Source: Streptomyces jeddahensis
Lineage (GTDB): Bacteria; Actinomycetota; Actinomycetes; Streptomycetales; Streptomycetaceae
DNA length: 64,000 nt
Assembly (NCBI RefSeq): GCF_001642995.1
Contig: NZ_LOHS01000086.1
Coordinates: 1 to 64,000 of the forward strand
Direction of reading: 5' to 3'
A program made the position numbers and the translations under genes. Of the stretch, positions 1 to 7,737 are shown piece by piece; position 1 is the stretch's first letter, and each line of letters opens with the position of its first letter. The notes beneath the pieces are model-generated. The model was not told the origin of the DNA and ran no database searches. It worked only from the letters and a program-made list of their open reading frames with translations.

Positions 1-43
1 TCGCGCCCAGTTCGATGCCGGGGGGTACGACGGTGTCAGACAC
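1..43 (-). CDS. 5' end of an unidentified gene, cut by the window edge
   Basis: A GTG start at 43 is preceded, after six bases, by AAGGAGA on the minus strand. Only 14 codons are visible (VSDTVVPPGIELGA) and the product cannot be named. The start lies 8 bases inside the end of the upstream gene (stop at 36-38), so the two are probably translationally coupled. Confidence 0.5.
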   Translation of the reverse strand, partial: MSDTVVPPGIELGA

Positions 44-323
44 GGTGAGTCTCCTTCATAACGGGGCACGTGGGCGCGGCGTAGTCGTCGGTGTGGCACC
101 GGCGGATGGCGATGCTGTCCGACAGCAGGGCGTAGGCGGTCTCGATGCGACCGGCGCCCGGCCCGGACACCGTGACGGTGCCGAGGAGGCTCGGGTCGTG
201 GACGTCGATGGTGCCTCGGGAGCCCGCTCGGCCACCGCCGATGCGGGAGGCGGCCTCATGGGCGGCGGCCCGGGCGGCCAGGGCGGCGGTGAGGAGTTGT
301 GTGGTGGAGGTCATGTCAATCAC
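36..323 (-). CDS. Short protein resembling the C-terminal part of homoserine dehydrogenases
   Basis: A 95-codon frame starts at GTG 323, whose bases overlap the stop of the upstream aminotransferase remnant (GTGA); ATG 314 is an alternative. The segment with VSGPGAGRIETAYALLSD resembles the Gly-rich GPGAG...TA.ALLSD stretch near the end of homoserine dehydrogenase catalytic domains. No NAD-binding Rossmann domain precedes it, so it is either a stand-alone small protein or a decayed 3' fragment. Stop-start overlaps on both sides indicate it is still in a polycistronic reading arrangement. The family assignment rests on one short motif and is tentative. Confidence 0.4.
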   Translation of the reverse strand: MIDMTSTTQLLTAALAARAAAHEAASRIGGGRAGSRGTIDVHDPSLLGTVTVSGPGAGRIETAYALLSDSIAIRRCHTDDYAAPTCPVMKETHRV

Positions 324-830
324 GTGCTTTCCTGCGCGGTGTCGACGGCGGCGACGAGCTGGCGGAGTTCGTCGTCGGTGGTGATGAAGGGCGGGCCGCT
401 CTGGACGGTGTTGCCGCGCAGCGGGCGGGTGACGAACCCGCGCTCGATGAGCTCGTCGGTGCCGTTTCGGCGCTGAGGTGGCTGGCGAGGGCGACGCCGC
501 CGAGCAGCCCGGCGACCCGCGTGTCGGTGACCGCCTCGGGTAAGCGCAGTCGGGTCAGCTCCTCGGTGAGCAGTACGTCGAGCTCCGCGACGCGGGGCAG
601 GAGTTTCTCCTCTTCGAGGATGTCGATGTCCCGCAGGGGCAGGGCGCCGGCGGTGGCGTGTCCGGCGTAGGTGGCGCCGTGCCGGAAGACCGGCGTCTGC
701 TCGCAGTCGCGGCAGAACGGCTGCCGGATGCGCGGCGAGAGAAGGACGCCGCCCAGCGGGGCGTAGCCGGAGGTGACGCCCTTGGCGAAGACGACCAGGT
801 CAGGGTCGGGGCCGTACCGCTCATCCTCGT
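320..830 (-). pseudogene. Class III PLP aminotransferase, C-terminal remnant with a frameshift
   Basis: Reading leftwards from about 830, the frame gives YGPDPDLVVFAKGVTSGYAP, which contains the PLP-lysine region of class III (omega) aminotransferases. It continues to about residue 140 of the fragment (GLLGGVALAS). Near 478 the frame is lost. In the next frame the family's C-terminus continues (ERGFVTRPLRGNTVQSGPPF, then ITTDDELRQLV) to a TGA at 320-322. The roughly 250 N-terminal residues with the substrate-binding half are missing, and the homology begins within a few bases of the otnI stop codon. It is non-functional by truncation and by frameshift. Confidence 0.85.
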
Positions 831-1639
831 GCGCTTTCTGCTCGGTGGCTGCGGTAGGCGTGGAGCCAGCCAAGACCTTCGCTCGTGCCGGCGCGGGGGC
901 GGTACTCGCAGCCGACCCACCCGTCGAAGCCCAGCTCGTCGACCACGTCGAGCAGGTGGCGGACGTTGAACTCACCCTGGTCGGGCTCACCCCGGTCGGG
1001 CACGCCCGCGATCTGCAGATGACCGACCCGGCCGGTCGGCAGGTCGCGGCGCAGTGTCGTGGTGAGGTCGCCCTCGACGATCTGGCAGTGGTAGAGGTCG
1101 AGCTGCACCTTGAGATGGGAGGCTCCCACCTCCTGCACCACGGCGTGGGCCTCGGCCTGGGTGCTCAGGAAGTATCCGGGCATGTCGCGGCCGTTGATCG
1201 GCTCGATCAGGATGTCGACGCCCGCCGCGGCGGCCCGTTCCGCGGCCCAGGCCAGGTTGGTCAGGTAGGTGTCGCGGTGCTTGGCCCGCTCGGCCGGTGT
1301 CGCGTCCGGTCGGACTAGCCCGGCCATCAGGTGCACCCGAGGGCAGCCCAGCACCCCCGCGTACTCCAGCGCCCGGTCCACCCCCAAACGCATCTCCGCC
1401 TCACGTCCGGGCAGTGCCGCCATCCCGCGCTCTCCGGACTCCCACGCTCCAGCAGGTGCGTTGAAGAGCACCTGCACCAGGCCGTGGTCGTCGAGCCGGC
1501 GGCGCAGCTCGGCGGCGTCGTACGTATAGGGGAAGAGGTACTCGACGCCCTGGAAGCCATCAGCCGAGGCCGCGGCGAAGCGGTCGAGGAAATCGTGCTC
1601 GTTGTACATCATGGACAGGTTCGCTGCGAACCTCGGCAT
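821..1639 (-). CDS. otnI: Hydroxypyruvate isomerase-like protein OtnI (2-oxo-tetronate isomerase)
   Basis: A 272-residue TIM-barrel isomerase of the xylose isomerase-like family. The start is ATG 1639, with CAGGAG seven bases upstream; it begins MPRFAANLSMMYNEHDFLDR, typical of Hyi/OtnI. Metal-site segments are visible: LIEPINGRDMPGYF, KVQLDLYHCQ and the late GCEYRPRAGTSEGLGWL. In four-carbon acid-sugar catabolism OtnI interconverts 2-oxo- and 3-oxo-tetronate before phosphorylation by OtnK, which is encoded upstream in the same operon. The stop codon sits at the junction with a truncated aminotransferase, and the last ten residues after LGWLHAY may come from that rearrangement. The core fold looks complete. 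Confidence 0.88.
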   Translation of the reverse strand: MPRFAANLSMMYNEHDFLDRFAAASADGFQGVEYLFPYTYDAAELRRRLDDHGLVQVLFNAPAGAWESGERGMAALPGREAEMRLGVDRALEYAGVLGCPRVHLMAGLVRPDATPAERAKHRDTYLTNLAWAAERAAAAGVDILIEPINGRDMPGYFLSTQAEAHAVVQEVGASHLKVQLDLYHCQIVEGDLTTTLRRDLPTGRVGHLQIAGVPDRGEPDQGEFNVRHLLDVVDELGFDGWVGCEYRPRAGTSEGLGWLHAYRSHRAESARG

Positions 1640-1686
1640 GCTGGCTCCTGTGTTCCGGCCGGGGACGGCCACGGTCAGTGGTTCAA

Positions 1687-2436
1687 TCACCTCGCTCCGC
1701 AGCCTCCCTGCCATTCCGTGGTCTCGAAGGCCCTCGCTGTGGCATGGGCAGGTTCAGCCGTCTGCTCGTGCAGCACACGCACCGCGTTCTCCGTTCCGCT
1801 GCGCGGGCTGGAGAGCACGGGCTTGCCGACGGCTTCGGTGATCGCGGGAGCCAGCCGTGCTATGGATGCCTGGGCCAGCACGATCACGTCGACCTCCTTG
1901 GCCAGCGCCCGTGCCCCGTCCAGCACCATCGCGTCGTGGCGGTCGCGGTCACCGGACATCAGCACCGAGAAAGCGCCCTCGCAGAGCCGCTCCTGGATGG
2001 TGATGTCGCGACCGGCCGCCCGGGCCTTCTCCTCGACGAGGGCACGGGTCGGCGGCAGCGTCGTGGGGACCGTCGCCAGGACGCCGATGGCGCCCGCGGT
2101 CTCGACCGCTGACGCGGTCATCGCGTCGTCGATCTTGACGATCGGGACGGATACCAGGCGTCGGGCCACGTCGATGGCCGGACCGACCGAGGAGCAGGCG
2201 GAGAAGATGACGTCGGCGCCCGCGGCCTGCGCGGCCTGGGCCAGGTGCACCATGCGCTGGGTGCTGGCAGGTGAGACCTCACCGTCGCGCACCACGGCTG
2301 CGAGCACGTCGCTGTCGACGAAGTGCAGGACCTTGGCGTCCGGCGCGAGTTCCGAGAGGTACTCGTTGATGACCGAATCGGCGTCGACGAACAGCAGGCT
2401 GGTGTGCAGTACGGCGATCGAGGCAGTGGTGGACAT
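1687..2436 (-). CDS. Aspartate/glutamate racemase-family protein
   Basis: A 249-residue protein starting at ATG 2436 with GGAGA upstream. It has the two-lobed Asp/Glu racemase fold, with one cysteine in each half: the FSACSSVG segment (about residue 84) and ERLCEGAFSV (about residue 156). These correspond to the paired catalytic cysteines of this superfamily (Asp/Glu/hydantoin racemases, maleate isomerase). It lies in the acid-sugar operon between the aldolase and otnI, so its substrate is more likely a carboxylate sugar intermediate or aspartate (aspA is upstream) than hydantoin. The exact reaction cannot be deduced. Confidence 0.8.
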   Translation of the reverse strand: MSTTASIAVLHTSLLFVDADSVINEYLSELAPDAKVLHFVDSDVLAAVVRDGEVSPASTQRMVHLAQAAQAAGADVIFSACSSVGPAIDVARRLVSVPIVKIDDAMTASAVETAGAIGVLATVPTTLPPTRALVEEKARAAGRDITIQERLCEGAFSVLMSGDRDRHDAMVLDGARALAKEVDVIVLAQASIARLAPAITEAVGKPVLSSPRSGTENAVRVLHEQTAEPAHATARAFETTEWQGGCGAR

Positions 2437-2594
2437 GGTGTCTCCAACAGGGTGTGTTGTCCGCCCGCGTGCCCGGGAGGGCACGAGAGCGCGGGACAGA
2501 GCGGTGCGAACCGCGCGCAGCGCGCACGGCCGGGAGGGTGGACGACGGCTGTGTGCCGGTGCGGTGGGCTGCAGGCGGCGGGGCCGAGTTCAGG

Positions 2595-3455
2595 TCATGC
2601 GTCTGTCCCCTCGGCGCGGGGGCTCAGGCGGCCGATGACGTCCAGGGCGGCGTCCCGGACCGCGTCGCGGCCCGCCGCCCACAGGGAGACGACATCTGAG
2701 CCGGGCAGCGCGGACGGGAGGGTCGCGCGGGTGGCCTCCAGGTAGGCGCGGCGCAGTTCGGCGTTGACGTTGACCTTGGCGACGCCTCGGGCGAGGGCGC
2801 CGTGCAGTTCCTCGACGGGCAGACCGCTGGCGCCGTGCAGGACGAGCGGGACGGTCACGGCCTCGTGGATCGCGGCCAGCCGCTCCAGGTCCAGGCGGAC
2901 CGGGTGCTGGGTGAAGCCGTGGACGTTGCCGACGGCGACGGCGAGTGCGTCCACGCCCGTCGCGGCCACGAATTCGGCCGCCTGCCGGGGGTCGGTCATC
3001 GCCGCGGTGTGCGCGACGGCGTCGGTGGAGACGTCCTCGTCGCCGGGGAGGGCGCCGAGTTCGGCTTCCACCCAGGCGCCGTGGTCGCGGGCCCGGCGGA
3101 CCGCCTCCTTCGTCAGCGCGATGTTCTCGGCGAAGGGCAGGTGGGAGCCGTCGATCATGACGGAGGTGTAGCCCGCCTTGAGGCAGGCGGTGATCTCGTC
3201 CAGGTCCCGGCTGTGGTCGAGGTGCACCCCGAGAGGGGCCGTGGAGTGCGCGGCGGCGTCGAGTGCCAGCAGCATCAGGGCCTCGCGGCCGGCGTGCTTG
3301 AAGGGACTGGAGCCCGCCTGTATGACGACCGGCCGTCCGGCGGCCTCGGCGGCCGTGATGCCCTGGACCGTCTCCAGGTTGTAGGCGACGAACCCGGGCA
3401 GGGCGTGACCGGCGGCCGCGGCCTCCTTCAGGGCATCGGTTCCGTGCAGCAGCAT
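2595..3455 (-). CDS. Class II (zinc) fructose/tagatose-bisphosphate aldolase-family protein
   Basis: A 286-residue class II aldolase of the FbaA/GatY/KbaY type. Zinc-ligand motifs are present in order: VHLDHSRD (about residue 82), AVGNVHGF (about 178) and PLVLHGASG (about 207). The ATG at 3455 shares one base with the otnK stop (TGATG), so translation is coupled. In the classical tetronate pathway the kinase product is cleaved by OtnC, a different (aldolase/adducin) family. Here a GatY-like aldolase holds that position, which suggests a retro-aldol cleavage of the phosphorylated acid sugar to dihydroxyacetone phosphate or similar. Family certain, substrate inferred. Confidence 0.88.
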   Translation of the reverse strand: MLLHGTDALKEAAAAGHALPGFVAYNLETVQGITAAEAAGRPVVIQAGSSPFKHAGREALMLLALDAAAHSTAPLGVHLDHSRDLDEITACLKAGYTSVMIDGSHLPFAENIALTKEAVRRARDHGAWVEAELGALPGDEDVSTDAVAHTAAMTDPRQAAEFVAATGVDALAVAVGNVHGFTQHPVRLDLERLAAIHEAVTVPLVLHGASGLPVEELHGALARGVAKVNVNAELRRAYLEATRATLPSALPGSDVVSLWAAGRDAVRDAALDVIGRLSPRAEGTDA

Positions 3456-4903
3456 CAGGCACTCCTGAGCAGGTCGAGGGCGTCGGCGAGGGCGTCGGCG
3501 CCCCCGACGTTCCCGGCGAAGACGATGTAGGGGATGCCGGCGGCGGGGCCGTCCGCGGGCTCCCAGAGCGAGACGATGCCCGGGAGCAGCGTGCCCCGGG
3601 CCCAGGCACGGCGGATCTCCAGGCCGTGGGTGGCGGTGTCGCTGGAGGTGATACCGCCCTTGGCGACGACGAAAGCGGGCCGCCGGGTGGCGTTGACCTG
3701 GCGCACGGCCTGAACGAGCGCGGCGGAGACCCGGCGGGAGATCGCCAGACTGTCGTCCGCGTCGGCACCCGTCACCAGCACGCGAGAGGTGCGGATCACG
3801 GCGTCGGCCGAGTCCAGCGCGCCGGCGGCCGCGGCCGCGACCTCGGCGATGTGGGCGTCACGCCGCTCCTCGTCGAGCAGCAGGGCCACGTCCAGTTCGT
3901 ACTCGGCGATCCCGCCCCGCTCCCGCAGCCGGTCCAACTGCCGCGTCGTCAGCGCGACATGAGACCCCACGACGATGAGACCGTGCGGTGCGTCCCCGAG
4001 CAGCGGGCGCAGTTCGGCCGGGGTGAGCGGTGCCCGCGCCGCCTGTCCGGCGCGGGCCCTGACGAAGGACGGCCCGACCCGGTACAGCAGCCGCGTGCCG
4101 TTCTGCTCCGCCTCGGCGAGGGCCAGGGCGAGCACCCGCAGATCGTCGTCGCACACCGCGTCGACCACGGCCGTGCGTCCGCCGCGCAGCGAGGACAGCA
4201 GCCGCGCCGTGTGCGCCGGGCCCCCACGTCGCAGGTCGTCGAGGGTGACGCGCAGGACCTCGTCCGCTGGCACGCGTCCGCCCGTCTTCTCCTCGACCCA
4301 CTCGGGCAGCGACGAGCTGCGGTAGCCGAAGGTGGCGTCACGGGCGAACTCGCTCTCGCCCACCGGGAGCAGCCCGTCGGCCGTCCGCATCCAGTGGCGG
4401 GAGCCGACGGTCAGCCGGCCCGCCTCGATGTAGGCGGGGACCAGTACCACTCCGTCCGGAGCTTTGCCGTCCGGCTCGGTCAGCTCTGCGGCGAGGACAT
4501 CGGTCTCCAGCGGGAAGTGGCCGCGCAGCGTCGAGTCCCCACGGCTGGCCAGGACGTAATCGGTGCCCTCGGCCGCCGACGCCGCGTGCAGGGCGCGGAC
4601 CACCTCGCGGTTGCGGGCGGCGGCGTCCTCGGGGGACAGGCTGCGGGTGTTGGTGAGGACGAAGAAGACGGCGCTGTCCTGGCGCAGCGCCCAGCGCAGG
4701 TCGTCCACCGTCCAGGAAGTCAGGACAGGCACGTCGGCGACCGTCTGGGTGCCGGTGGGATCGTCGTCGAGGACGACGAGACGGGGGCCGCCGGAGATGC
4801 GGGCGGCCACTTCCGCGGCGCTCACCTCGCGCACGGGAGGCAGTCCTTCAAGCACCGCTGCCTCGGGGGCGGGCCGCGTCTGGGCATGGAGGGGTAGAGA
4901 CAT
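3455..4903 (-). CDS. otnK: Four-carbon acid sugar kinase, DUF1537 family (OtnK/DtnK-like)
   Basis: A 482-residue protein with both DUF1537 domains. The N-terminal domain carries VVLDDDPTGTQTVADVPVLT (about residues 43-62) and ASRGDSTLRGHFPLE. The C-terminal nucleotide-binding domain has FVVAKGGITSSDTATHGL and ends GNVGGADALADALDLLRSA. The family phosphorylates 3-oxo-tetronate, D-threonate or D-erythronate derivatives with ATP. The start is ATG 4903 with AGGA upstream. Neighbouring otnI and aldolase genes support an acid-sugar catabolic operon. Which stereoisomer is used cannot be decided from sequence. Confidence 0.9.
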   Translation of the reverse strand: MSLPLHAQTRPAPEAAVLEGLPPVREVSAAEVAARISGGPRLVVLDDDPTGTQTVADVPVLTSWTVDDLRWALRQDSAVFFVLTNTRSLSPEDAAARNREVVRALHAASAAEGTDYVLASRGDSTLRGHFPLETDVLAAELTEPDGKAPDGVVLVPAYIEAGRLTVGSRHWMRTADGLLPVGESEFARDATFGYRSSSLPEWVEEKTGGRVPADEVLRVTLDDLRRGGPAHTARLLSSLRGGRTAVVDAVCDDDLRVLALALAEAEQNGTRLLYRVGPSFVRARAGQAARAPLTPAELRPLLGDAPHGLIVVGSHVALTTRQLDRLRERGGIAEYELDVALLLDEERRDAHIAEVAAAAAGALDSADAVIRTSRVLVTGADADDSLAISRRVSAALVQAVRQVNATRRPAFVVAKGGITSSDTATHGLEIRRAWARGTLLPGIVSLWEPADGPAAGIPYIVFAGNVGGADALADALDLLRSA

Positions 4904-4968
4904 GGCGAATTCCTGACCTGTTGCGGGTAGTTGAGGGGGAACGTCATTCGAGGTCGCGCTTGATCACG

Positions 4969-6381
4969 TCACACCAGGGCTTGACCGGGTCCCGCGACGA
5001 CCTCGGGACGGAGCAGCTCAGCGAGGGTGCCGGCGGGCAACAGGCCCTTTGCCAGGACGAGTTCGGCGACTCCGCGTCCGGTGGCGAGGGCCTCCTTGGC
5101 GATGCCGGTGGCCGCCTCATAGCCGATGTACGGGTTGAGGGCGGTGACCAGGCCGATGGAGTTCTCCACCGCCGCCCGCAGCGCCTCGGTGTTGGCCGTG
5201 ATCCCCGCGACGCACCGCTCGGCCAGGGTCAAGCACGCGCGCTGAAGGTGCGTGATGCTCTGTGAGAGGGAGTGCAGAATGACCGGCTCGAAGGCGTTGA
5301 GCTGGAGCTGCCCGGCCTCGGCAGCCATGGTGATGGTGACGTCGTTGCCGATCACCTCGAAGGCGACCTGGTTGACGACCTCGGGGATCACCGGGTTGAC
5401 CTTGCCGGGCATGATGCTCGAACCGGCCTGCACCGGTGGCAGATTGATCTCGTTCAGACCCGCGCGCGGCCCGGACGACAAAAGACGCAGGTCGTTGCAG
5501 CTCTTGGAGAGCTTGACCGCGATCCGCTTGAGCACACCGGACATCTGCACGAACGCCCCGCAGTCCTGGGTCGCCTCCACCAGGTTGACCGCGGTCACCA
5601 GCGGCAGCCCGGTGATCTGCGACAAGTGGCGCCGCGCCGACTCGGCGTATCCGGCAGGAGCATTGAGGCCGGTGCCGATCGCCGTGGCGCCCAGGTTGAT
5701 CTCGTGGATCAGCTCCACCGCCTCCGCCAGCCGGCTGCGGTCCTCCTCCAGCATGACCGCGTACGCCGAGAACTCCTGCCCCAGCGTCATCGGCACGGCG
5801 TCCTGCAGCTGGGTGCGGCCCATCTTCAGCACGTCACGGAACTGAACCGCCTTGGCCGCGAAAGCGTCCTGCAGCACCGCCATCGCCTTCAGCAGCCCGC
5901 GCACCGCATACACCGTCGCGATCTTGACGGCGGTCGGATAGACATCGTTGGTGGACTGGCCGAGGTTGACGTCCTCATTCGGGTGCAGGAATCCGTACTC
6001 CCCCCTGGCTTGGCCCAGCAGCTCCAGCGCCCGGTTGGCGACCACCTCGTTGGCGTTCATGTTGGTCGAGGTGCCGGCGCCGCCCTGGATCACGTCGACG
6101 ACGAACTGGTCGTGGAGCTTGCCGTCCCGGATCTCCCGGCAGGCCTCGATGATCGCGGCCGCCTTTCGGGGCTCCAGCAGCCCCAGCTCCTCGTTGGCGC
6201 GGGCGGCGGCCTCCTTCACGGCGGCCAGGGCCTCGATCAGGTACGGGTGGGCGGAGATCGGCATGCCGGTGATCGGGAAGTTCTCCCTGGCGCGCAGGGT
6301 GTGGATGCCCCAGTACACCTCGGCGGGGACGTCGCGATAACCGAGCAGGTCGTGCTCGCTGCGGTGCGCTATGGCGGTCAT
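4969..6381 (-). CDS. aspA: Aspartate ammonia-lyase
   Basis: A 470-residue fumarase/aspartase-superfamily enzyme, close to the usual 470-480 residues. It has the family signature GSSIMPGKVNPV (about residue 320, mobile catalytic serine loop), GGAGTSTNMNANEV and GQSTNDVYPTA. TSTNMNANEV and GRTQLQDAVP favour aspartase over fumarase. It converts L-aspartate to fumarate and ammonium in the cytosol. The start ATG 6381 gives the normal N-terminus MTAIAHRSEHDLLGYRDVPA; ATG 6408 is possible. It ends 65 bp before otnK on the same strand, so it may be the first intact gene of that operon. Confidence 0.93.
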   Translation of the reverse strand: MTAIAHRSEHDLLGYRDVPAEVYWGIHTLRARENFPITGMPISAHPYLIEALAAVKEAAARANEELGLLEPRKAAAIIEACREIRDGKLHDQFVVDVIQGGAGTSTNMNANEVVANRALELLGQARGEYGFLHPNEDVNLGQSTNDVYPTAVKIATVYAVRGLLKAMAVLQDAFAAKAVQFRDVLKMGRTQLQDAVPMTLGQEFSAYAVMLEEDRSRLAEAVELIHEINLGATAIGTGLNAPAGYAESARRHLSQITGLPLVTAVNLVEATQDCGAFVQMSGVLKRIAVKLSKSCNDLRLLSSGPRAGLNEINLPPVQAGSSIMPGKVNPVIPEVVNQVAFEVIGNDVTITMAAEAGQLQLNAFEPVILHSLSQSITHLQRACLTLAERCVAGITANTEALRAAVENSIGLVTALNPYIGYEAATGIAKEALATGRGVAELVLAKGLLPAGTLAELLRPEVVAGPGQALV

Positions 6382-6532
6382 GGCAGGGCGGGCCTTCTCT
6401 CGGAGCATGTTCAGGCATGCGGGTGCGTGGGGTGCAGCAAGGGGGCGAGCGAGCACGACCCGCCAGGCGGTGGGGACTTGCCACGACCACGCCGCGGAAA
6501 GTCTGGGCAGTGTCACCGCCGTCGGTATCGGC

Positions 6533-6703
6533 TCAGAACGCCTTGTCCTTCGCCTTGCAGTAGGCGCCGCCGAAGGACGGGAACCAGGCGGTGCCGTCGT
6601 AGAAGCGAACGGGCACCTTCGGGGGTCGCCGGGCGGGCGGCACGACCTCGGCCCGGATGCCGTCACCGGGGATGAGGGCGGGGCGGTGGTTCTGGTTCGT
6701 CAT
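6533..6703 (-). pseudogene. 56-codon ORF with an isopropylmalate-dehydrogenase-like N-terminus, probably a gene fragment
   Basis: ATG 6703 opens a short frame beginning MTNQNHRPALIPGDGIRAEV. The IPGDG(I)xxEVV stretch is the N-terminal nucleotide-binding motif of the isopropylmalate/isocitrate/tartrate dehydrogenase family. After about 20 residues the resemblance stops and the remainder is unrelated. It is best read as the start of a dehydrogenase gene fused to foreign sequence. It is not known whether it is translated. Confidence 0.35.
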
Positions 6704-6757
6704 AGGGCCGATTGCAGCAGCGAGCCGGGCAGCGCGTCCAAGACTCAATCCCGATGT

Positions 6758-6782
6758 GCCTTATAAGGCCGCCCTATAAGGC
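6758..6782. promoter_or_regulatory. Two adjacent palindromic operator-like sites
   Basis: A perfect 12-bp palindrome GCCTTATAAGGC (6758-6769) is followed one base later by GCCCTATAAGGC (6771-6782), the same site with one change, repeating at 13 bp. They lie upstream of the minus-strand operon, about 55 bp before ATG 6703. The AT core stands out in GC-rich DNA. They are a candidate operator or promoter; the regulator is unknown. Confidence 0.45.
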
Positions 6783-6812
6783 GGTCTTACCCGCGGCGTC
6801 GCAGAGGCCCGC

Positions 6813-6980
6813 GTGGCCGACGTCCTGAGCGCCGAGGGCCCGATGGTCCGGCTACAGGCGGCCCTGGCGGCCGGGTCGACCCCCGACCCTGGCTTCCTGG
6901 AGATGCTCATCGAGCGGTGCGCGGTCGAGCCAAGACCTCGGAGCCGTGACCAGGCCGCGTACGCGCGGGTCAGTCGTTGA
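6813..6980 (+). pseudogene. Fragment of a HEAT-repeat protein gene
   Basis: The frame from GTG 6813 reads VADVLSAEGPMVRLQAALAA, then GSTPDPGFLEMLIERCAVE. This matches the N-terminal repeat pattern of Streptomyces HEAT/PBS-lyase-like proteins (RLxAALAAGTxPDPxFxxxLVxRCAVEPD). Directly after CAVEP the expected continuation is lost and the frame stops at 6978. Only one repeat survives, so it is a relic. Confidence 0.45.
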
Positions 6981-7189
6981 GCGCGGGACTGGACGCAGAG
7001 CCACCGACAGCGACACCCCCTTCAGCACGAGACCGAGCGCGTGCGTCACCCTGCACATGTTCGGCTTCCCCGCCGCTGTCGGTGACTTCAATGCCTCCTT
7101 CGTGGCCTCTCCTGCCCCGCGATCTGCTTCGGCAGGGGAGGTGGTGGAGACGTCGCGCTGGATGAGGGCACGGTGCGGTTGCTCCCAAC

Positions 7190-7480
7190 TGCACCTCACG
7201 TCGGCAATATCTCTGTGGACTTCCTCCGTGCCTCGTTGCGCCCATCACGATCACTTTGCGCGCCCCGTGGACCAGTTACATGGCGCCGCCCATCCCCTTG
7301 ACACTCTTGCCGGAGATCATCCAGTTGGCCAGGTCACCGTCTGCCGAGACCTGCATGGCGCAGAGGACTGCGGTGTCGATGTGGCCTCCGCGGATCATTG
7401 CGAAGCTCGTGGCGTGGAGTCGAAGAGCGCGGCCCCCCGGTGGCCCGCCGACCATCTCCTGGAAGAGGCCGCCGAGATCA
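7190..7480 (-). pseudogene. 3-oxoacid CoA-transferase subunit B remnant
   Basis: On the minus strand the frame reads HATSFAMIRGGHIDTAVLCA, then MQVSADGDLANWMISGK and KGMGGAM. This is the core of beta subunits of succinyl/3-oxoadipate CoA-transferases (PcaJ/ScoB). At 7276-7278 a TAA replaces the conserved Asp codon after GGAM; the same frame then continues LVHGARKVIVMG, the expected sequence. The N-terminal third, including the catalytic glutamate, and the C-terminus are unrecognisable. It is a decayed fragment with no partner alpha subunit. Confidence 0.75.
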
Positions 7481-7688
7481 CCGCCACCGTCGCCCTCGTT
7501 CAGCAAACCCGCGGCCGTGGCGGCCTGCGAGGTCGTGAACCGGGCGGGCGAGACCTTCCCTCCGCGAGGGCGTGTTCTTCGAACGCCACTTCTGCCACGG
7601 CCTGTTCGCCAGCCGTGACCAGTCCGAAGGCGTGGGAGCTCTCCCGAAAAGGCCTCTCCGTCCTTCGATCTGGGATAGACGTCGATGA

Positions 7689-7717
7689 AGTGGAGCCAGG
7701 ATCGTCCTGGCTCCACT
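7689..7717 (-). terminator. Perfect 13-bp stem terminator of the xylanase/esterase operon
   Basis: AGTGGAGCCAGGA and its exact complement are separated by a 3-nt loop (TCG), starting 20 bp beyond the esterase stop codon. There is no long U tract, as is common in Streptomyces. Confidence 0.75.
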
Positions 7718-7737
7718 CCATGGTGCGGGCGTGTTAC

